Assembly: GCF_003254665.1 (NCBI RefSeq)
Contig: NZ_QHGY01000001.1
Location: forward strand, 1,116,001-1,180,000
DNA from: Billgrantia lactosivorans
GTDB lineage: Bacteria > Pseudomonadota > Gammaproteobacteria > Pseudomonadales > Halomonadaceae
Length of the DNA stretch: 64,000 nt
Direction: 5' to 3'
Positions 27,530 to 39,591 of the stretch are shown in pieces. The notes below the pieces were generated by a model that saw only the letters and a program-made list of their open reading frames with translations, was not told the DNA's origin and did not search any database. Numbering within the stretch: the stretch's first letter is position 1; the number at the start of each line of letters is the position of its first letter. A program made the translations under genes and the position numbers.

Positions 27530-29014
27530 TCAGGCCGGAATGCCGTGCTGGGCGGACAGCGCCTCGCGATAGCGTGCGTAGACTGTCTCGTAGGCGCTTA
27601 CGCTGGTCGCCTTCGGTTCGGCCAGCGAGGCCTCGTCGAGATGCACCAGGCGCTCGCACAGCGCGGGCAGCGTGGCGTCCGGACGCTCACACCAGGCCGC
27701 CTGGAGCGCCGCCCCCAGTGCGGCGGCATCGGTCACCTGCGGGCAGACCACCTGGGTCGCGGTCACGTCGGCCACCATCTGGCGCCATAGCGGGCTCTTG
27801 GCGCCGCCGCCGATCAGGCGTATCTGGCTCGCCCCGGCGGCCAGCGGACCCAGCAGTTCGAGGCCATAGCGCAGGCCGAAGGTGGCGCTCTCCACCACCG
27901 CCCGGCACAGGTTGGCCTGGGTCAGGTTGCGGCTGTCGAGCCCCAGGAAGCTGGCCGAGGCGTGCGGCAGCGCCGGGACCCGTTCGCCGTTGAAGAACGG
28001 CAGCACCGTGATGCCCGCGGCGCCGATCGGCGCCGCGGCCATGCGCTCGCCGAAGGCGATCAGGTCCAGGTCGAAGAGTTCGCGAACCAGGGTACTCGCG
28101 GAGGTCACATTCATGGTGCAGATCAGCGGCAACCAGCCGCCATGGCTGGCGCAGAAGTTGGCCACCATGTCGCTCTCGGCACGTACCGGCTCGGGCGAAT
28201 AGGCACACACCGTGCCCGAGGTGCCTAGGCTCAGGGTGACGATGCCGGGGGCGATGTTGCCGGTGCCGATGGCACCGAGCATATTGTCGCCTCCCCCGCT
28301 CGCGACCAGCACGCCCTCGCCCAGCCCCAGTTCGCGGGCAATCTTCGGGCGCAGCGTGCCGGCGGGCTCGCGGGAGTCGATCAGGCGCGGCAGCACGCGC
28401 GAGGGCTCGAGCTCCGGAGCGATCGCGGCGAAGACGTCATGGCGCCAGCGTCGCGAGCGAGTATCGAAGTAGCCGGTGCCGGAAGCATCGCCCGCCTCCG
28501 CCACCTTCTCGCCGGTGAGCCAGTAGTTGAGGTAGTCGTGGGGCAGCAGGATGGTGTCGATACGTCGATAGGCGGTGGGGTTGGTATCGCGCAGCCAGGC
28601 GAGCTTGGAGGCGGTGTAGCCGGTCTGCAGCACCAGGCCGAGCTTGTCGAGACAGCCCGCCGCCCCGCCCAGGCGCTCGACCAGCGCGGCGTTGTGCGCC
28701 GCCGTCTCGGTGTCGCACCACAGCTTGGCGGGATGCACCGGCAGGCCCTCGGCATCCAGTGCCACCATGCCGTGCTGCTGGCCGGAGACGCCGATGGCAC
28801 GGATCGCCCCGCGAGCGATGCCGGCCCGGCCCATGGCCTCCTCGAAGGCGCCGCGGAAGGCCTCGAGCCACTCCTCCGGTGCCTGCTCGCGACGCCCGCT
28901 CGCCCCCTCCACCAGGCGATGGGGACGACTCGCCTCGGCGAGGATCGTCTCGCCCTCGACGTCGACCACCACGACCTTGGTGCTCTGGGTACCGCAATCC
29001 ACCCCGATATACAT
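27530..29014 (-). CDS. xylB: Xylulokinase
   Basis: 494-aa FGGY carbohydrate kinase that phosphorylates D-xylulose to xylulose-5-phosphate. The phosphate-1 motif is GVDCGTQSTKVVVVD, the substrate region has SGQQHGMV, and the C-terminal FGGY box and adenosine motif (LIGGGAKSPLWRQMVADV) are present. Start set at 29014 by GGAG at 5 bp spacing. It overlaps nothing and follows the mannitol-type dehydrogenase closely, so together they could turn D-arabitol into xylulose-5-phosphate. Confidence 0.95.
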   Translation of the reverse strand: MYIGVDCGTQSTKVVVVDVEGETILAEASRPHRLVEGASGRREQAPEEWLEAFRGAFEEAMGRAGIARGAIRAIGVSGQQHGMVALDAEGLPVHPAKLWCDTETAAHNAALVERLGGAAGCLDKLGLVLQTGYTASKLAWLRDTNPTAYRRIDTILLPHDYLNYWLTGEKVAEAGDASGTGYFDTRSRRWRHDVFAAIAPELEPSRVLPRLIDSREPAGTLRPKIARELGLGEGVLVASGGGDNMLGAIGTGNIAPGIVTLSLGTSGTVCAYSPEPVRAESDMVANFCASHGGWLPLICTMNVTSASTLVRELFDLDLIAFGERMAAAPIGAAGITVLPFFNGERVPALPHASASFLGLDSRNLTQANLCRAVVESATFGLRYGLELLGPLAAGASQIRLIGGGAKSPLWRQMVADVTATQVVCPQVTDAAALGAALQAAWCERPDATLPALCERLVHLDEASLAEPKATSVSAYETVYARYREALSAQHGIPA

Positions 29015-29025
29015 GCCGCCGCTCC

Positions 29026-30501
29026 TCACTCCCCGACCAGGGTTTCAAGGGTAGCGCGCGCGCCGCGTTCGTGCAGGCTCTCGAGCGCCGCCAGGTAGGC
29101 GTCGCGGAAGCGCTCGTGCTCGACCAGGTCGCCGAACAGCTCGCGGTTGTCGATGAAGGCGGTGGGCCGACGGCGGTTTTCGGCGGCCAGGGCCATCAGT
29201 TCCTCCTTGAGGCGGTCGACCACTACGATCGGTTCGCCCTGCTCGTCGACGCCCTCGGCGTAGCGCGCCCAGCTCGCCACTACCGCGGCGCTGCGGCGGA
29301 TCTCGCCGCCTGCCTCGAGCTGCTCGCGAATCACCGGCACCAGCCACTTGGGAATGCGATCGGAGCTTTCGGCGCACAGTCGCGCCAGGGTGTCCTTGAT
29401 CTCGGGGTTGGCGAAGCGCTCGATCAGGGTCTGGCGGTACTGCTCGAGATCCACCCCCGGCACCGGCGCCAGCGTCGGGCTGCCCTCGTGGCGCATGTAG
29501 CCGAGCAGGAAGTCGACGAACAGCGGATCGCGGCATACCTCGTGAGCATAGCGATAGCCCGCCAGGGTGCCGAAGTAACATAGCGCCTGGTGGCTGGCAT
29601 TGAGCAGGCGCAGCTTCATCAGCTCGTAGGGCACCACGTCCTCGACCAGCTGGACGCCGACCCGCTCGAGGGGCGGCCGGCCGCAGGCGAAACGGTCCTC
29701 CAGCACCCACTGGGTGAAGGGTTCGCACACCACCGGCCAGGCATCCTCGACGCCGAACTCGCTCGCCAGCTCGGCGATGTCGTCCTCCTGGGTAACCGGC
29801 GTGATGCGGTCGACCATGGCATTGGGGAAAGCCACCTCGGTCTCCATCCACTCGCCCAGCGCCGGGTCGCGGGCCCGGGCGAAGGCGGCGAACATGCGCC
29901 TGGCCACCTCACCGTTGCCCTGGATGTTGTCGCACGAGAGGATCGTGAACGGTGCTAGGCCACGCTGGCGTCGTCGCACCAGGGCCTCGACCACCAGGCC
30001 GAAGGTGGTACGCGGCGCATCGGGACGGACCAGATCGTGGCGAACCTCGGGGTTGTCGAGATCGAACTCGCCGCTGACGGGATGGAAGTTGTAGCCCCCC
30101 TCGGTGACGGTCAACGAGACGATGCGAATGGCGGGATCGGCCATGCGTTCGATGACGGCCTCGGGGTCGTCGGGGGCGAACAGGTAGTCGAGCATGGCGC
30201 CGATCACCCGCGGCTCGCGCTCGCCATCGGTGTGCTTCACCACCAGCGTATAGAGATGGTCCTGCGCCGCCAATGCTTCCTGCATGCGTCGGTCGCCCGG
30301 CAGCACGCCGACGCCGACGATACCCCAGTCAAGCGCCTCGCCGCGGTTCATCAGTTCGTCGAGGTACAGGGCCTGGTGAGCGCGATGGAAACCGCCGACG
30401 CCGATATGGACGATGCCCGGCGTCACCTCACGGCGGTCATAGCGCGGCACGGCCACACGTGGGTCGAGGCGGGCGAGCGTGGCGTTGCTGAGAGCAGGCA
30501 T
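29026..30501 (-). CDS. Mannitol dehydrogenase family protein (polyol 2-dehydrogenase)
   Basis: 491-aa long-chain NAD-dependent polyol dehydrogenase of the mannitol/D-arabitol/fructuronate reductase family. The Rossmann start is GIVHIGVGGFHRAHQALYLD, with the substrate block CDNIQGNGEV and the conserved Lys region PYELMKLRLLNASHQALCYFG. It oxidises mannitol to fructose or D-arabitol to xylulose; the next gene being xylB favours arabitol as one substrate. AAGGAG precedes the start at 30501. Confidence 0.93.
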   Translation of the reverse strand: MPALSNATLARLDPRVAVPRYDRREVTPGIVHIGVGGFHRAHQALYLDELMNRGEALDWGIVGVGVLPGDRRMQEALAAQDHLYTLVVKHTDGEREPRVIGAMLDYLFAPDDPEAVIERMADPAIRIVSLTVTEGGYNFHPVSGEFDLDNPEVRHDLVRPDAPRTTFGLVVEALVRRRQRGLAPFTILSCDNIQGNGEVARRMFAAFARARDPALGEWMETEVAFPNAMVDRITPVTQEDDIAELASEFGVEDAWPVVCEPFTQWVLEDRFACGRPPLERVGVQLVEDVVPYELMKLRLLNASHQALCYFGTLAGYRYAHEVCRDPLFVDFLLGYMRHEGSPTLAPVPGVDLEQYRQTLIERFANPEIKDTLARLCAESSDRIPKWLVPVIREQLEAGGEIRRSAAVVASWARYAEGVDEQGEPIVVVDRLKEELMALAAENRRRPTAFIDNRELFGDLVEHERFRDAYLAALESLHERGARATLETLVGE

Positions 30502-30565
30502 AGGGGCACTCCTTGCCGCAGGCGGCAATGAACGAAAATGGGTGGCGGCCCGAACGAGTCGCGGG

Positions 30566-31189
30566 TCAGCGCCAGTAGAGGTCCGGCGCGATGGACTCGC
30601 GCTTGATCAGCCGGGCATTGAGCATGTCCTTGTTCCGCGCCTTGTCGATGGCGCCCTGCTGCTCCTGCCCCATCCCCAGCCAGCGCTGGATCAGGCGCGC
30701 CTCGAGCACTTCGTCGGCGACTTCGAGCAGCAGGGTCATGTCGAACAGCGGGTGCAGCTCGCGCCAGGGGTCGCGGTCGAGCAGCAGGTAGTTGCCTTCG
30801 ACAATGACGATGCGATGCTCGAGGGTGATCAGGCGTCCGCCGGCCCGGGCCAGGTCCAGCGGGCGGTCGAACACCGGTACCGCTACGGCTCTGTCGGCAC
30901 GGCGAATGCGCTCCAGGTCGTGCTTCAAGCCATCGGGGTCGAAGGTCTCCGGAGCGCCCTTGATCGGCAGCTGCCCCAGCGGCTCGAGAATGGCGTTGTC
31001 GAGGTGATAGCCATCCATCGGCACCACCGCAGCGATGCCCGCCTGCCGCTCGTTGAGTTCGCGGCACAGCCACTCGGAGAGGAACGACTTGCCCGCCCCC
31101 GGCGGCCCGGCCAGGGCGACGATGAAGCGCTGCCGATTCTCGGCGGCCTCCAATAAACGCACCGCCATGTCATGGATATTGGGATTCAT
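30566..31189 (-). CDS. Nucleoside/nucleotide kinase family protein (FrcK/uridine kinase-like)
   Basis: 207-aa P-loop kinase with Walker A GPPGAGKS at residues 28-35 and a substrate region PMDGYHLDNAIL typical of the uridine/pantothenate-kinase-like YggC group. In polyol and fructose operons such proteins are called FrcK-like and are thought to phosphorylate a sugar such as fructose; that role is inferred from context here. AGGAAA lies upstream. No lid or membrane features. Confidence 0.82.
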   Translation of the reverse strand: MNPNIHDMAVRLLEAAENRQRFIVALAGPPGAGKSFLSEWLCRELNERQAGIAAVVPMDGYHLDNAILEPLGQLPIKGAPETFDPDGLKHDLERIRRADRAVAVPVFDRPLDLARAGGRLITLEHRIVIVEGNYLLLDRDPWRELHPLFDMTLLLEVADEVLEARLIQRWLGMGQEQQGAIDKARNKDMLNARLIKRESIAPDLYWR

Positions 31190-31268
31190 TGTTGTTTCCT
31201 ACTTAAAGCGCAGGCATCAGGCGAGTTCGAAAAGGCAGCGAGCAAGCGCAGCCAGTTTTCGTATATGC

Positions 31269-32051
31269 CTAGCTCATCCAGTTGCCTCCATCGACGTTCA
31301 AGGTTTGAGCGAGGACATATTCGCTATCGTCCGAGGCGAGGAACACCGCCGCCCCGGCGTGATCTTCGGGTTTTCCCATGCGCCCATAGGGCACTGCCTC
31401 GCCGACCAGGCGCTTCTTCTCGCCCAGCGGGCGATTCTCAAAGCGGGCGAACAGCGCATCGACCTCGTCCCACATCGGCGTGTCGACCACCCCCGGGGCG
31501 ATGCCGTTGACCCGGATGCCGTAGCGAATCAGGTCGAGTGCACACGACTGGGTCAGGCTGATCACCGCGGCCTTGGTAGCGCAGTAAGTGCTCACCAGTG
31601 CCTCGCCGCGGCGCCCCGCCTGGGAGGCCATGTTGATGATCGTCCCGCCCTCGCCGCGAGCCACCATGTGCCGGGCCACCGCCTGAAGGGTGAAGAACAG
31701 GCCCTTGGTGTTGACGGCGAACTGGCGGTCGAAGCTGGCTTCACTGACCTCGAGCACCGGCGCCATGTCGAATACCGCGGCGTTGTTGACCAGAATGTCG
31801 ATGGCACCGAGGTGCTGGGTGACCGCCTGGACCATCGCCTGGATGGAGTCGACGTCGCAGACGTCCAGGCGGACGCCCATCACGCGCTCGGCGCCCAGCG
31901 GACGCAGGCCGGCCACCGCTTCCTCCACCGCCGCCACGTCGATATCGGCCACGGCGACCCGTGCGCCCTCGGCGAGATAGCGCTCGGCGATGGCCAGGCC
32001 GATGCCGCGCGCGCCGCCGGTGATTACCGCCACCTTGTCCTGCAGTTTCAT
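31269..32051 (-). CDS. SDR-family sugar alcohol dehydrogenase (sorbitol dehydrogenase-like)
   Basis: 260-aa short-chain dehydrogenase. It has the NAD-binding TGGARGIG (residues 11-18), NNAA, and the catalytic Tyr-Lys in STYCATKAAV. The first 20 residues and length match the SmoS/PolS galactitol/sorbitol 2-dehydrogenases. Likely oxidises a hexitol (sorbitol to fructose) imported by the same operon. It overlaps the HAD gene by 4 bp. Confidence 0.9.
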   Translation of the reverse strand: MKLQDKVAVITGGARGIGLAIAERYLAEGARVAVADIDVAAVEEAVAGLRPLGAERVMGVRLDVCDVDSIQAMVQAVTQHLGAIDILVNNAAVFDMAPVLEVSEASFDRQFAVNTKGLFFTLQAVARHMVARGEGGTIINMASQAGRRGEALVSTYCATKAAVISLTQSCALDLIRYGIRVNGIAPGVVDTPMWDEVDALFARFENRPLGEKKRLVGEAVPYGRMGKPEDHAGAAVFLASDDSEYVLAQTLNVDGGNWMS

Positions 32052-32778
32052 CTCGGGTTGTCCTCGTCGGTTTCGCTGGTGGCCACCTTCGCGCCGGTGC
32101 GCCGTTGCTCGCGCCACTGCTGGATCAATGCCTCCAGACCGTGCATGGCCGGCAGCACCCGCCACGCCCCCGCCTGGCGCAGCCGTTCGGCGTGCCCCGC
32201 CTCGATATGGCTAGCGCCGGTGAAGCCGATCACCGTCATGCCGGCGGCATGCGCAGCAGTAACGCCGGAGACACTGTCCTCGACCACCAGGCAGTCGCTC
32301 GGCGACCGGCCCATGCGGCGCGCCGCCAGTTGGTAGAGGTCGGGGGCCGGCTTGGGCCGCTCGACCTCCTCGGCAGTGAACAGCGGCACCTCGCCCAGCC
32401 GGGCGTCGAGCCCCGTGACGGCGAGCGACGCTAGCACCCGGCGGCGACGGCTGTTGGAGACGATGGCCAGCGGCAACTCGATCCGCGCCAGCGTCTCCGC
32501 CACCCCCTCGACGGCGCGCAGCTCCTCGGCCAGGCGCGCCTCGATGGCGCTGTCGATGCGCTCCAGCGCATCCGCCGGAAGCCGATGCGCACTCTGCCGC
32601 TCCAGCCGGGCGAGGATCGCCGCGGTGGTCATGCCCAGCGCCTGGCGCAGGGCGACGTCCTCGGGAATGTCCGGCAGCAGCAGGCTAAGCTGCTGCGCCA
32701 GCGTGGCCTCGGCGACGACCTCGCTGTCCACCAGCACGCCGTCGCAGTCGAAGATCAACGTTTCCATGCCCGCCCCGC

Positions 32779-32782
<4 letters not shown>
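32048..32782 (-). CDS. HAD-family phosphatase (beta-phosphoglucomutase-like)
   Basis: 244-aa HAD superfamily hydrolase, subfamily IA. Motif I is FDCDGVLVDSE (nucleophile Asp), motif II is in LAIVSNSRRRR, and motif III/IV are KPAPDLY and VVEDSVSG. Such enzymes in polyol operons remove phosphate from dead-end sugar phosphates. The start is uncertain: ATG 32782 overlaps the upstream ATPase stop as ATGA, while ATG 32767 gives the more usual N-terminus. Confidence 0.88.
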
Positions 32783-33921
<1,139 letters not shown>

Positions 33922-33933
33922 GGAAATACCTCG

Positions 33934-34845
33934 TTACTTGACGGCGCCGAAGGTGAGGCCGCGTACCATCTGTTTCTGGGTGAGCCAGCCGAACACCAGG
34001 ATCGGGGCGATGGCCATGGTGGAGGCGGCGGAAAGCTTGGCCCAGAACAGCCCCTCGGGGCTCGAGAACGACGCGATGTAGGCGGTGAGCGGCGCCGCGC
34101 TGGATGAGGTCAGGTTGAGGCTCCAGAACGCCTCGTTCCAGCTCAGGATCACCGACAGCAACCCGGTGGAGGCGATGCCCGGCAGGGTCAGCGGCAGCAG
34201 CAGGTAGAGCACTTCCTGCAGCGTACTGGCGCCGTCCATGCGCCCCGCCTCGAGGATGTCCCGCGGCAGGTCCTTGAAGAAGGTGTAGAGCATCCACACC
34301 ACGATCGGCAGGTTCATCAGGGTGTAGACGATGACCAGCCCGGTGCGGGTGTCGAGCAGGCCGACGTCGCGGAACAGCAGGTAGATCGGCACCAGCACGC
34401 CTACCGGCGGCAGCATCTTGGTGGAGAGCATCCACAGCAGCGTGCCCTTGGTGCGCCGAGTGGGCAGGAAGGCCATGGCATAGGCCGACGGAATGGCGAT
34501 CACCAGCGCCAGCAGGGTCGAGCCGAAGGCCACCACCACGCTGTTGAGAGCGAACTTGAAGTAGTCGGCCCGGGCCTGCACGGCGATGTAGCTTTCGAGC
34601 GTCGGCGAGAAGATCAGGCTGGGATCGGCGATCGCCTCGGCCTCGCTCTTGAAGCCGGTCAGCACCATCCACAGGATGGGGAAGAAGATGAGCAGTGCGA
34701 TCCCCCAGCCCAGCAGCGTGAGCCAGACCCGCCGTGCTCCGGCGCTGGGCACCAGCGGCGTGTGCCGGGCCCGCACTTCGCTGGCTGGCGCAGTGGCCAG
34801 GTGGCCCTCGGCCGGCAGGGCCTGCTTGGTCTTGAGTGTCGTCAT
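33934..34845 (-). CDS. Polyol ABC transporter permease (SmoG/MtlG-like)
   Basis: 303-aa CUT1 inner-membrane permease of the MalG type. About six membrane segments; the EAA loop is AGRMDGASTLQEVLYLLLPLT, and the protein ends in the typical QKQMVRGLTFGAVK. A 45-residue hydrophilic N-terminus precedes TM1. GAGGAG precedes the ATG. Confidence 0.94.
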   Translation of the reverse strand: MTTLKTKQALPAEGHLATAPASEVRARHTPLVPSAGARRVWLTLLGWGIALLIFFPILWMVLTGFKSEAEAIADPSLIFSPTLESYIAVQARADYFKFALNSVVVAFGSTLLALVIAIPSAYAMAFLPTRRTKGTLLWMLSTKMLPPVGVLVPIYLLFRDVGLLDTRTGLVIVYTLMNLPIVVWMLYTFFKDLPRDILEAGRMDGASTLQEVLYLLLPLTLPGIASTGLLSVILSWNEAFWSLNLTSSSAAPLTAYIASFSSPEGLFWAKLSAASTMAIAPILVFGWLTQKQMVRGLTFGAVK

Positions 34846-34860
34846 GAGCGGCTCCTCGCC

Positions 34861-35751
34861 TCAGCTTTCCAGGTTCCTGGCCACCAGCCGGACCAGGAAG
34901 ATGGCGACAATATTGGCCAGGATGATGGCGACCACCCCGCCGGCGGAGGCCAGGCCGACGTCGAAGTCGAGCAGCGCCTGGATGTAGATCAGGAAGGCCA
35001 GGTTGGTGGTGGCGAGCCCCGGCCCGCCGGAGGTGGTGACGTAGATCTCGGCGAAGACCGTCAGCAGGAAGATCATCTCGATCATGATCACCACGCTGAT
35101 GGCCCGCTTGAGGTGCGGCAGCGTGATGTAGAAGAAGATGGCTAGCGGCCCCGCCCCGTCCATGCGCGCCGCCTCGACCTGGTCCTCGTCGAGCGACTGC
35201 ATGGCAGTGAGCAGGATCAGCAGCGCGAACGGCAGCCACTGCCAGGCCACGATGATGATGATCGAGGTCAGCGGCAGCGACGAGAACCAGTCCACCGCCG
35301 GCAGGCCGAACACCCCGGCCAGCCATGCCAGCACCCCATTGGAGGGGTGCATCATCATGTTCTTCCACACCAGCGCACTGACCGTGGGCATGACGAAGAA
35401 CGGCGAGATGGCCAGCACCCGGGCGATGCCGCGGCCGGGAAACTCCTGCTGGAACAGCACGGCCAGCAGCACACCGCCGCCCACGGTGATCACCAGCACC
35501 GACCCCACCAGCAGCAGGGTATTGCCCATGGCGCGCCACAGCGCCGGGTCGGTGAACAGGTACTCGTAGTTCTCCAGGCCGGCGAAGCTCTCCATGCCGG
35601 GCATCAGCAGGTTGTAGCGCTGCAGCGAGAACCACACGGTCATGCCCAGCGGGACCAGCATCCACAGCAGCAGCAGCGTGACCGCGGGCGCCTGCAGCGA
35701 CAGCGAGCGCAGGCCACCGACGGTACGCCCCGAGGCGCGTGTCTTGCTCAT
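34861..35751 (-). CDS. Polyol ABC transporter permease (SmoF/MtlF-like)
   Basis: 296-aa CUT1 permease of the MalF type with about six membrane segments; the EAA loop is AARMDGAGPLAIFFYITLP. It pairs with the permease gene 15 bp downstream. Its own ribosome site is weak, suggesting read-through translation from the binding-protein message. Confidence 0.94.
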   Translation of the reverse strand: MSKTRASGRTVGGLRSLSLQAPAVTLLLLWMLVPLGMTVWFSLQRYNLLMPGMESFAGLENYEYLFTDPALWRAMGNTLLLVGSVLVITVGGGVLLAVLFQQEFPGRGIARVLAISPFFVMPTVSALVWKNMMMHPSNGVLAWLAGVFGLPAVDWFSSLPLTSIIIIVAWQWLPFALLILLTAMQSLDEDQVEAARMDGAGPLAIFFYITLPHLKRAISVVIMIEMIFLLTVFAEIYVTTSGGPGLATTNLAFLIYIQALLDFDVGLASAGGVVAIILANIVAIFLVRLVARNLES

Positions 35752-35816
35752 AGCATCACCATGAAACGTCAGGGTTTGTCGCCGGGGCGGGCCCCGGCGA
35801 GGTCGGGTGCGCCGGT

Positions 35817-37121
<1,305 letters not shown>

Positions 37122-37189
37122 GTCGGGCTCCTGTGTGCTGGGCTTGCCCCGTGGGGCGCTTGTTGTTGGTGATTGCCGGGAGTCGTTGT

Positions 37190-37225
37190 TTTGATCATTC
37201 TACTCAGGTAACGATCAAATGATCG
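37190..37225 (-). promoter_or_regulatory. Operator/promoter region of the polyol operon
   Basis: CGATCAAATGATCG at 37212-37225 is an inverted repeat, and a further TTGATCATT half-site lies at 37192-37200. A -10-like TAGAAT (minus strand) lies between them. The layout suits control by the SorC-type regulator encoded just upstream. Confidence 0.55.
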
Positions 37226-37294
37226 AACACGTCGCGCCAAAAGGCAAAGGAACGCTCTTAGACTTTAGGCTATATAAGGAAGGGCGACGCCTGG

Positions 37295-38248
37295 TCAGCC
37301 ATCGCGCTCTAGGATGAAGCGAGCCGCACTCTCGTCGGTGACGAGCCCCTTGAGCCAACCGCCACGCAGCGCGGCGAGGATGGCCGGCCCCTTGTCGCGG
37401 CCGCCGGCCAGGGCCACGAGGGTCTGGTCGCGAAACATGGCGAGCGGCAGGCTGGTGACCCGGCGGGTGATCGAGCAGTCGATTACCTCGCCGTGGCGGT
37501 CGAGCGGCCAGCCGAGCAGCTCGCCCACGGCCTGGCGAGCGAGCAGCTCGTCGAGTTCGGCCTCGCTGATGAAGTGGTCCTGGAATAGGGTGGCCTGGCG
37601 GTCGATGCGCCCTACGCCGATATAGGCGGCCTCGGCATCCTTGGCGACCTCGACGATGGCCTGGAACAGCCGCTGGCCAAGCATCGCCTCCTTCTCCTCC
37701 ACCGTGCCGGCCACCACCGGCGCCGGCAGCAGGAAGCGCTCGCCGCCGGTCTTGTCGGCCAGCACCATGACGCCATCGTAGCGGTTGGCCGAGCCGTCGC
37801 GGGCGACGTTGCCGACCAGCGAGACGAAGCGGTGCTGGGGTCGCTCGATACGGCTGAGCGACTCCACCGTGGCGCGCACCGAGCGCCCCGTGCCCAGCGA
37901 CAGGGTCAGTGGCTCGGAGCGTTCGATCAGCTTGGACAGCCGCTCCGCCCCCGCCACCGCCAGGTAGTGGGCACTGCTCTCGGGGGCTTCCGGGTCGGCC
38001 GGCACCACGTCGCAGAACTCGAGCCCGAAGCGTTGGAGGATGGCGTCCGACATTACCATGCAGTTGGCCAGCGGGTGGTCGATGTGCACCTTGACCAGCC
38101 CCTCCTGGCGCGCCAGGGCCAGCAGCCGCTGCACGCCGGGCCGCGACACCCCAAGCTGGCTGGCGATCTCGTCCTGGGTACGCCCTCCCACGTAGGAGAG
38201 CCAGGCCGCGCGTGCCGCCTGATCCAGCTTCAGCTCGAACTTGTCCAC
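37295..38248 (-). CDS. SorC/DeoR-type sugar-binding transcriptional regulator
   Basis: 317-aa regulator with an N-terminal HTH (TQDEIASQLGVSRPGVQRLLALA, about residues 23-45) and a C-terminal sugar-phosphate-binding domain with LSLGTGRSVRATVE. The start is GTG at 38248 with AAGGA upstream. It lies directly upstream of the polyol operon on the same strand and is the obvious candidate to control it. Confidence 0.92.
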   Translation of the reverse strand: MDKFELKLDQAARAAWLSYVGGRTQDEIASQLGVSRPGVQRLLALARQEGLVKVHIDHPLANCMVMSDAILQRFGLEFCDVVPADPEAPESSAHYLAVAGAERLSKLIERSEPLTLSLGTGRSVRATVESLSRIERPQHRFVSLVGNVARDGSANRYDGVMVLADKTGGERFLLPAPVVAGTVEEKEAMLGQRLFQAIVEVAKDAEAAYIGVGRIDRQATLFQDHFISEAELDELLARQAVGELLGWPLDRHGEVIDCSITRRVTSLPLAMFRDQTLVALAGGRDKGPAILAALRGGWLKGLVTDESAARFILERDG

Positions 38249-38272
38249 GTTGGCATTCCTTCTCGATTGCCC

Positions 38273-38830
38273 TCAGGCCGATCCGAAGTAGCGTTCGCGA
38301 TCCTCGGCGGTGATGTCGCTGACGTGCAGCGGGTAGTGATCGTTGTTTCGATCGGCGTAGAAATGGCGCAGGGTGCGCTCGATGGTGGGAAAGGCCAGCT
38401 CGTCCCAGGGGATCTCGTGCTCCTCGAACAGCGCCACCTCCAGGCTTTCCGGTCCGGGCGAGAAGCCGCCGGCGAGATCGGCGCGGAAGATCATGTAGAC
38501 CTGGTTGATGTGCGGCAGGTTGATCAGGGTATAGAGTCCATGGATGTCGACCTCGGCGCAGGCCTCCTCGCGGGTCTCGCGGGCGGCGGCCTCGACGGTG
38601 GTCTCGGCGTTCTCCATGAAGCCCGCCGGCAGGGTCCAGTAGCCCTTGCGCGGGGCGATCGCCCGCCGGCAGAGCAGGATGCGCGTGCCGCTCACCGGCA
38701 GGGTGCCGGCGACGATGCGTGGATTCTGATAGTGGATCGAGCCGCAGGCGTCGCACAGGTACCTGGGTCGGTCGTCCCCTGCCGGGATCGCGAAGCGCAC
38801 GGCTTGGCCACAGTGGCTGCAGAAGTTCAT
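38273..38830 (-). CDS. Nudix hydrolase with zinc ribbon (NudC-like short form)
   Basis: 185-aa protein. A four-cysteine zinc ribbon (CSHCGQ ... CDACGS) is followed by a Nudix box [22 protein letters not shown], in which the usual Gly after the EE pair is Cys. It is shorter than NADH pyrophosphatase NudC and belongs to the YfiH-neighbour 'NUDIX with NUDIX_4/zf' group; likely hydrolyses nucleotide-sugar or dinucleotide substrates. GGGAG precedes ATG 38830. Confidence 0.88.
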   Translation of the reverse strand: MNFCSHCGQAVRFAIPAGDDRPRYLCDACGSIHYQNPRIVAGTLPVSGTRILLCRRAIAPRKGYWTLPAGFMENAETTVEAAARETREEACAEVDIHGLYTLINLPHINQVYMIFRADLAGGFSPGPESLEVALFEEHEIPWDELAFPTIERTLRHFYADRNNDHYPLHVSDITAEDRERYFGSA

Positions 38831-38900
38831 GGGTCTCCCTGGCAGGCTTGACGTCGGCGAAGGCCCCCGGGTAGAAGGAACCAAATCCGATGGAAACCCC

Positions 38901-39545
38901 ATGTTAGAGAAACTTCGCCAGCGCCTGCAAGCGCACGCTCCCCGCCGCCTGCGACTTGCCATGCCCCAGGCCGCGGTGCTGATGCCGATCGTCGACCGGC
39001 CCGAGCCGACGCTGCTGTTCACCCGCCGGGCGGGCCATCTCAATACCCACAGTGGCCAGGTGGCGTTCCCCGGTGGCAAGCGCGAGGACGCCGACCGCGA
39101 CCTGCTGGCCACCGCCCTGCGCGAATCGGAAGAGGAGATCGCCCTGCCGCCGGAGCGGGTCGAGCTGCTCGGCCGCCTGTCGGACGTGATCTCGCTGCAC
39201 GGCATTCTGGTCACGCCCTACGTGGGGCTGATCCCGCCCGACCTGCCGCTGGCGCCAGACCCGAGCGAGCTCGACGCCATCTTCGAGGTGCCGCTTTCGC
39301 TGTTCCTCGAGGACCGGCGCCACCACACCGACGTGATCCCGGTCGACGGCCGCCCCCACTACGTGCCCAGCTATCACACCCAGGGCCAGGTGATCTGGGG
39401 CCTCTCGGCGATGATGCTGGTGGAACTGCTGGCCGAGGGATTCGGGCGCCGCATCAGCCTGTTCGATGAGCCGTCCCGCGGCCGGCTATGCTATTTTCCC
39501 GAGCGGCTGTTGCGCCGTCCCGATACCGAGACGCGCCTCTCCTGA
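38901..39545 (+). CDS. Nudix CoA pyrophosphatase-like protein (NudL type)
   Basis: 214-aa hydrolase. The UPF0035 signature [20 protein letters not shown] runs directly into the Nudix box [20 protein letters not shown], as in coenzyme A diphosphatases, which release phosphopantetheine and 3',5'-ADP. One usual Glu of the box is Asp. The start is the ATG 38901 with only a weak GGAA site. Divergent from the zinc-ribbon Nudix gene. Confidence 0.9.
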   Translation: MLEKLRQRLQAHAPRRLRLAMPQAAVLMPIVDRPEPTLLFTRRAGHLNTHSGQVAFPGGKREDADRDLLATALRESEEEIALPPERVELLGRLSDVISLHGILVTPYVGLIPPDLPLAPDPSELDAIFEVPLSLFLEDRRHHTDVIPVDGRPHYVPSYHTQGQVIWGLSAMMLVELLAEGFGRRISLFDEPSRGRLCYFPERLLRRPDTETRLS

Positions 39546-39591
39546 TATCGCTCATCGATTCCATTGCCACCGCGGAGGTTGCCCCTCGCCC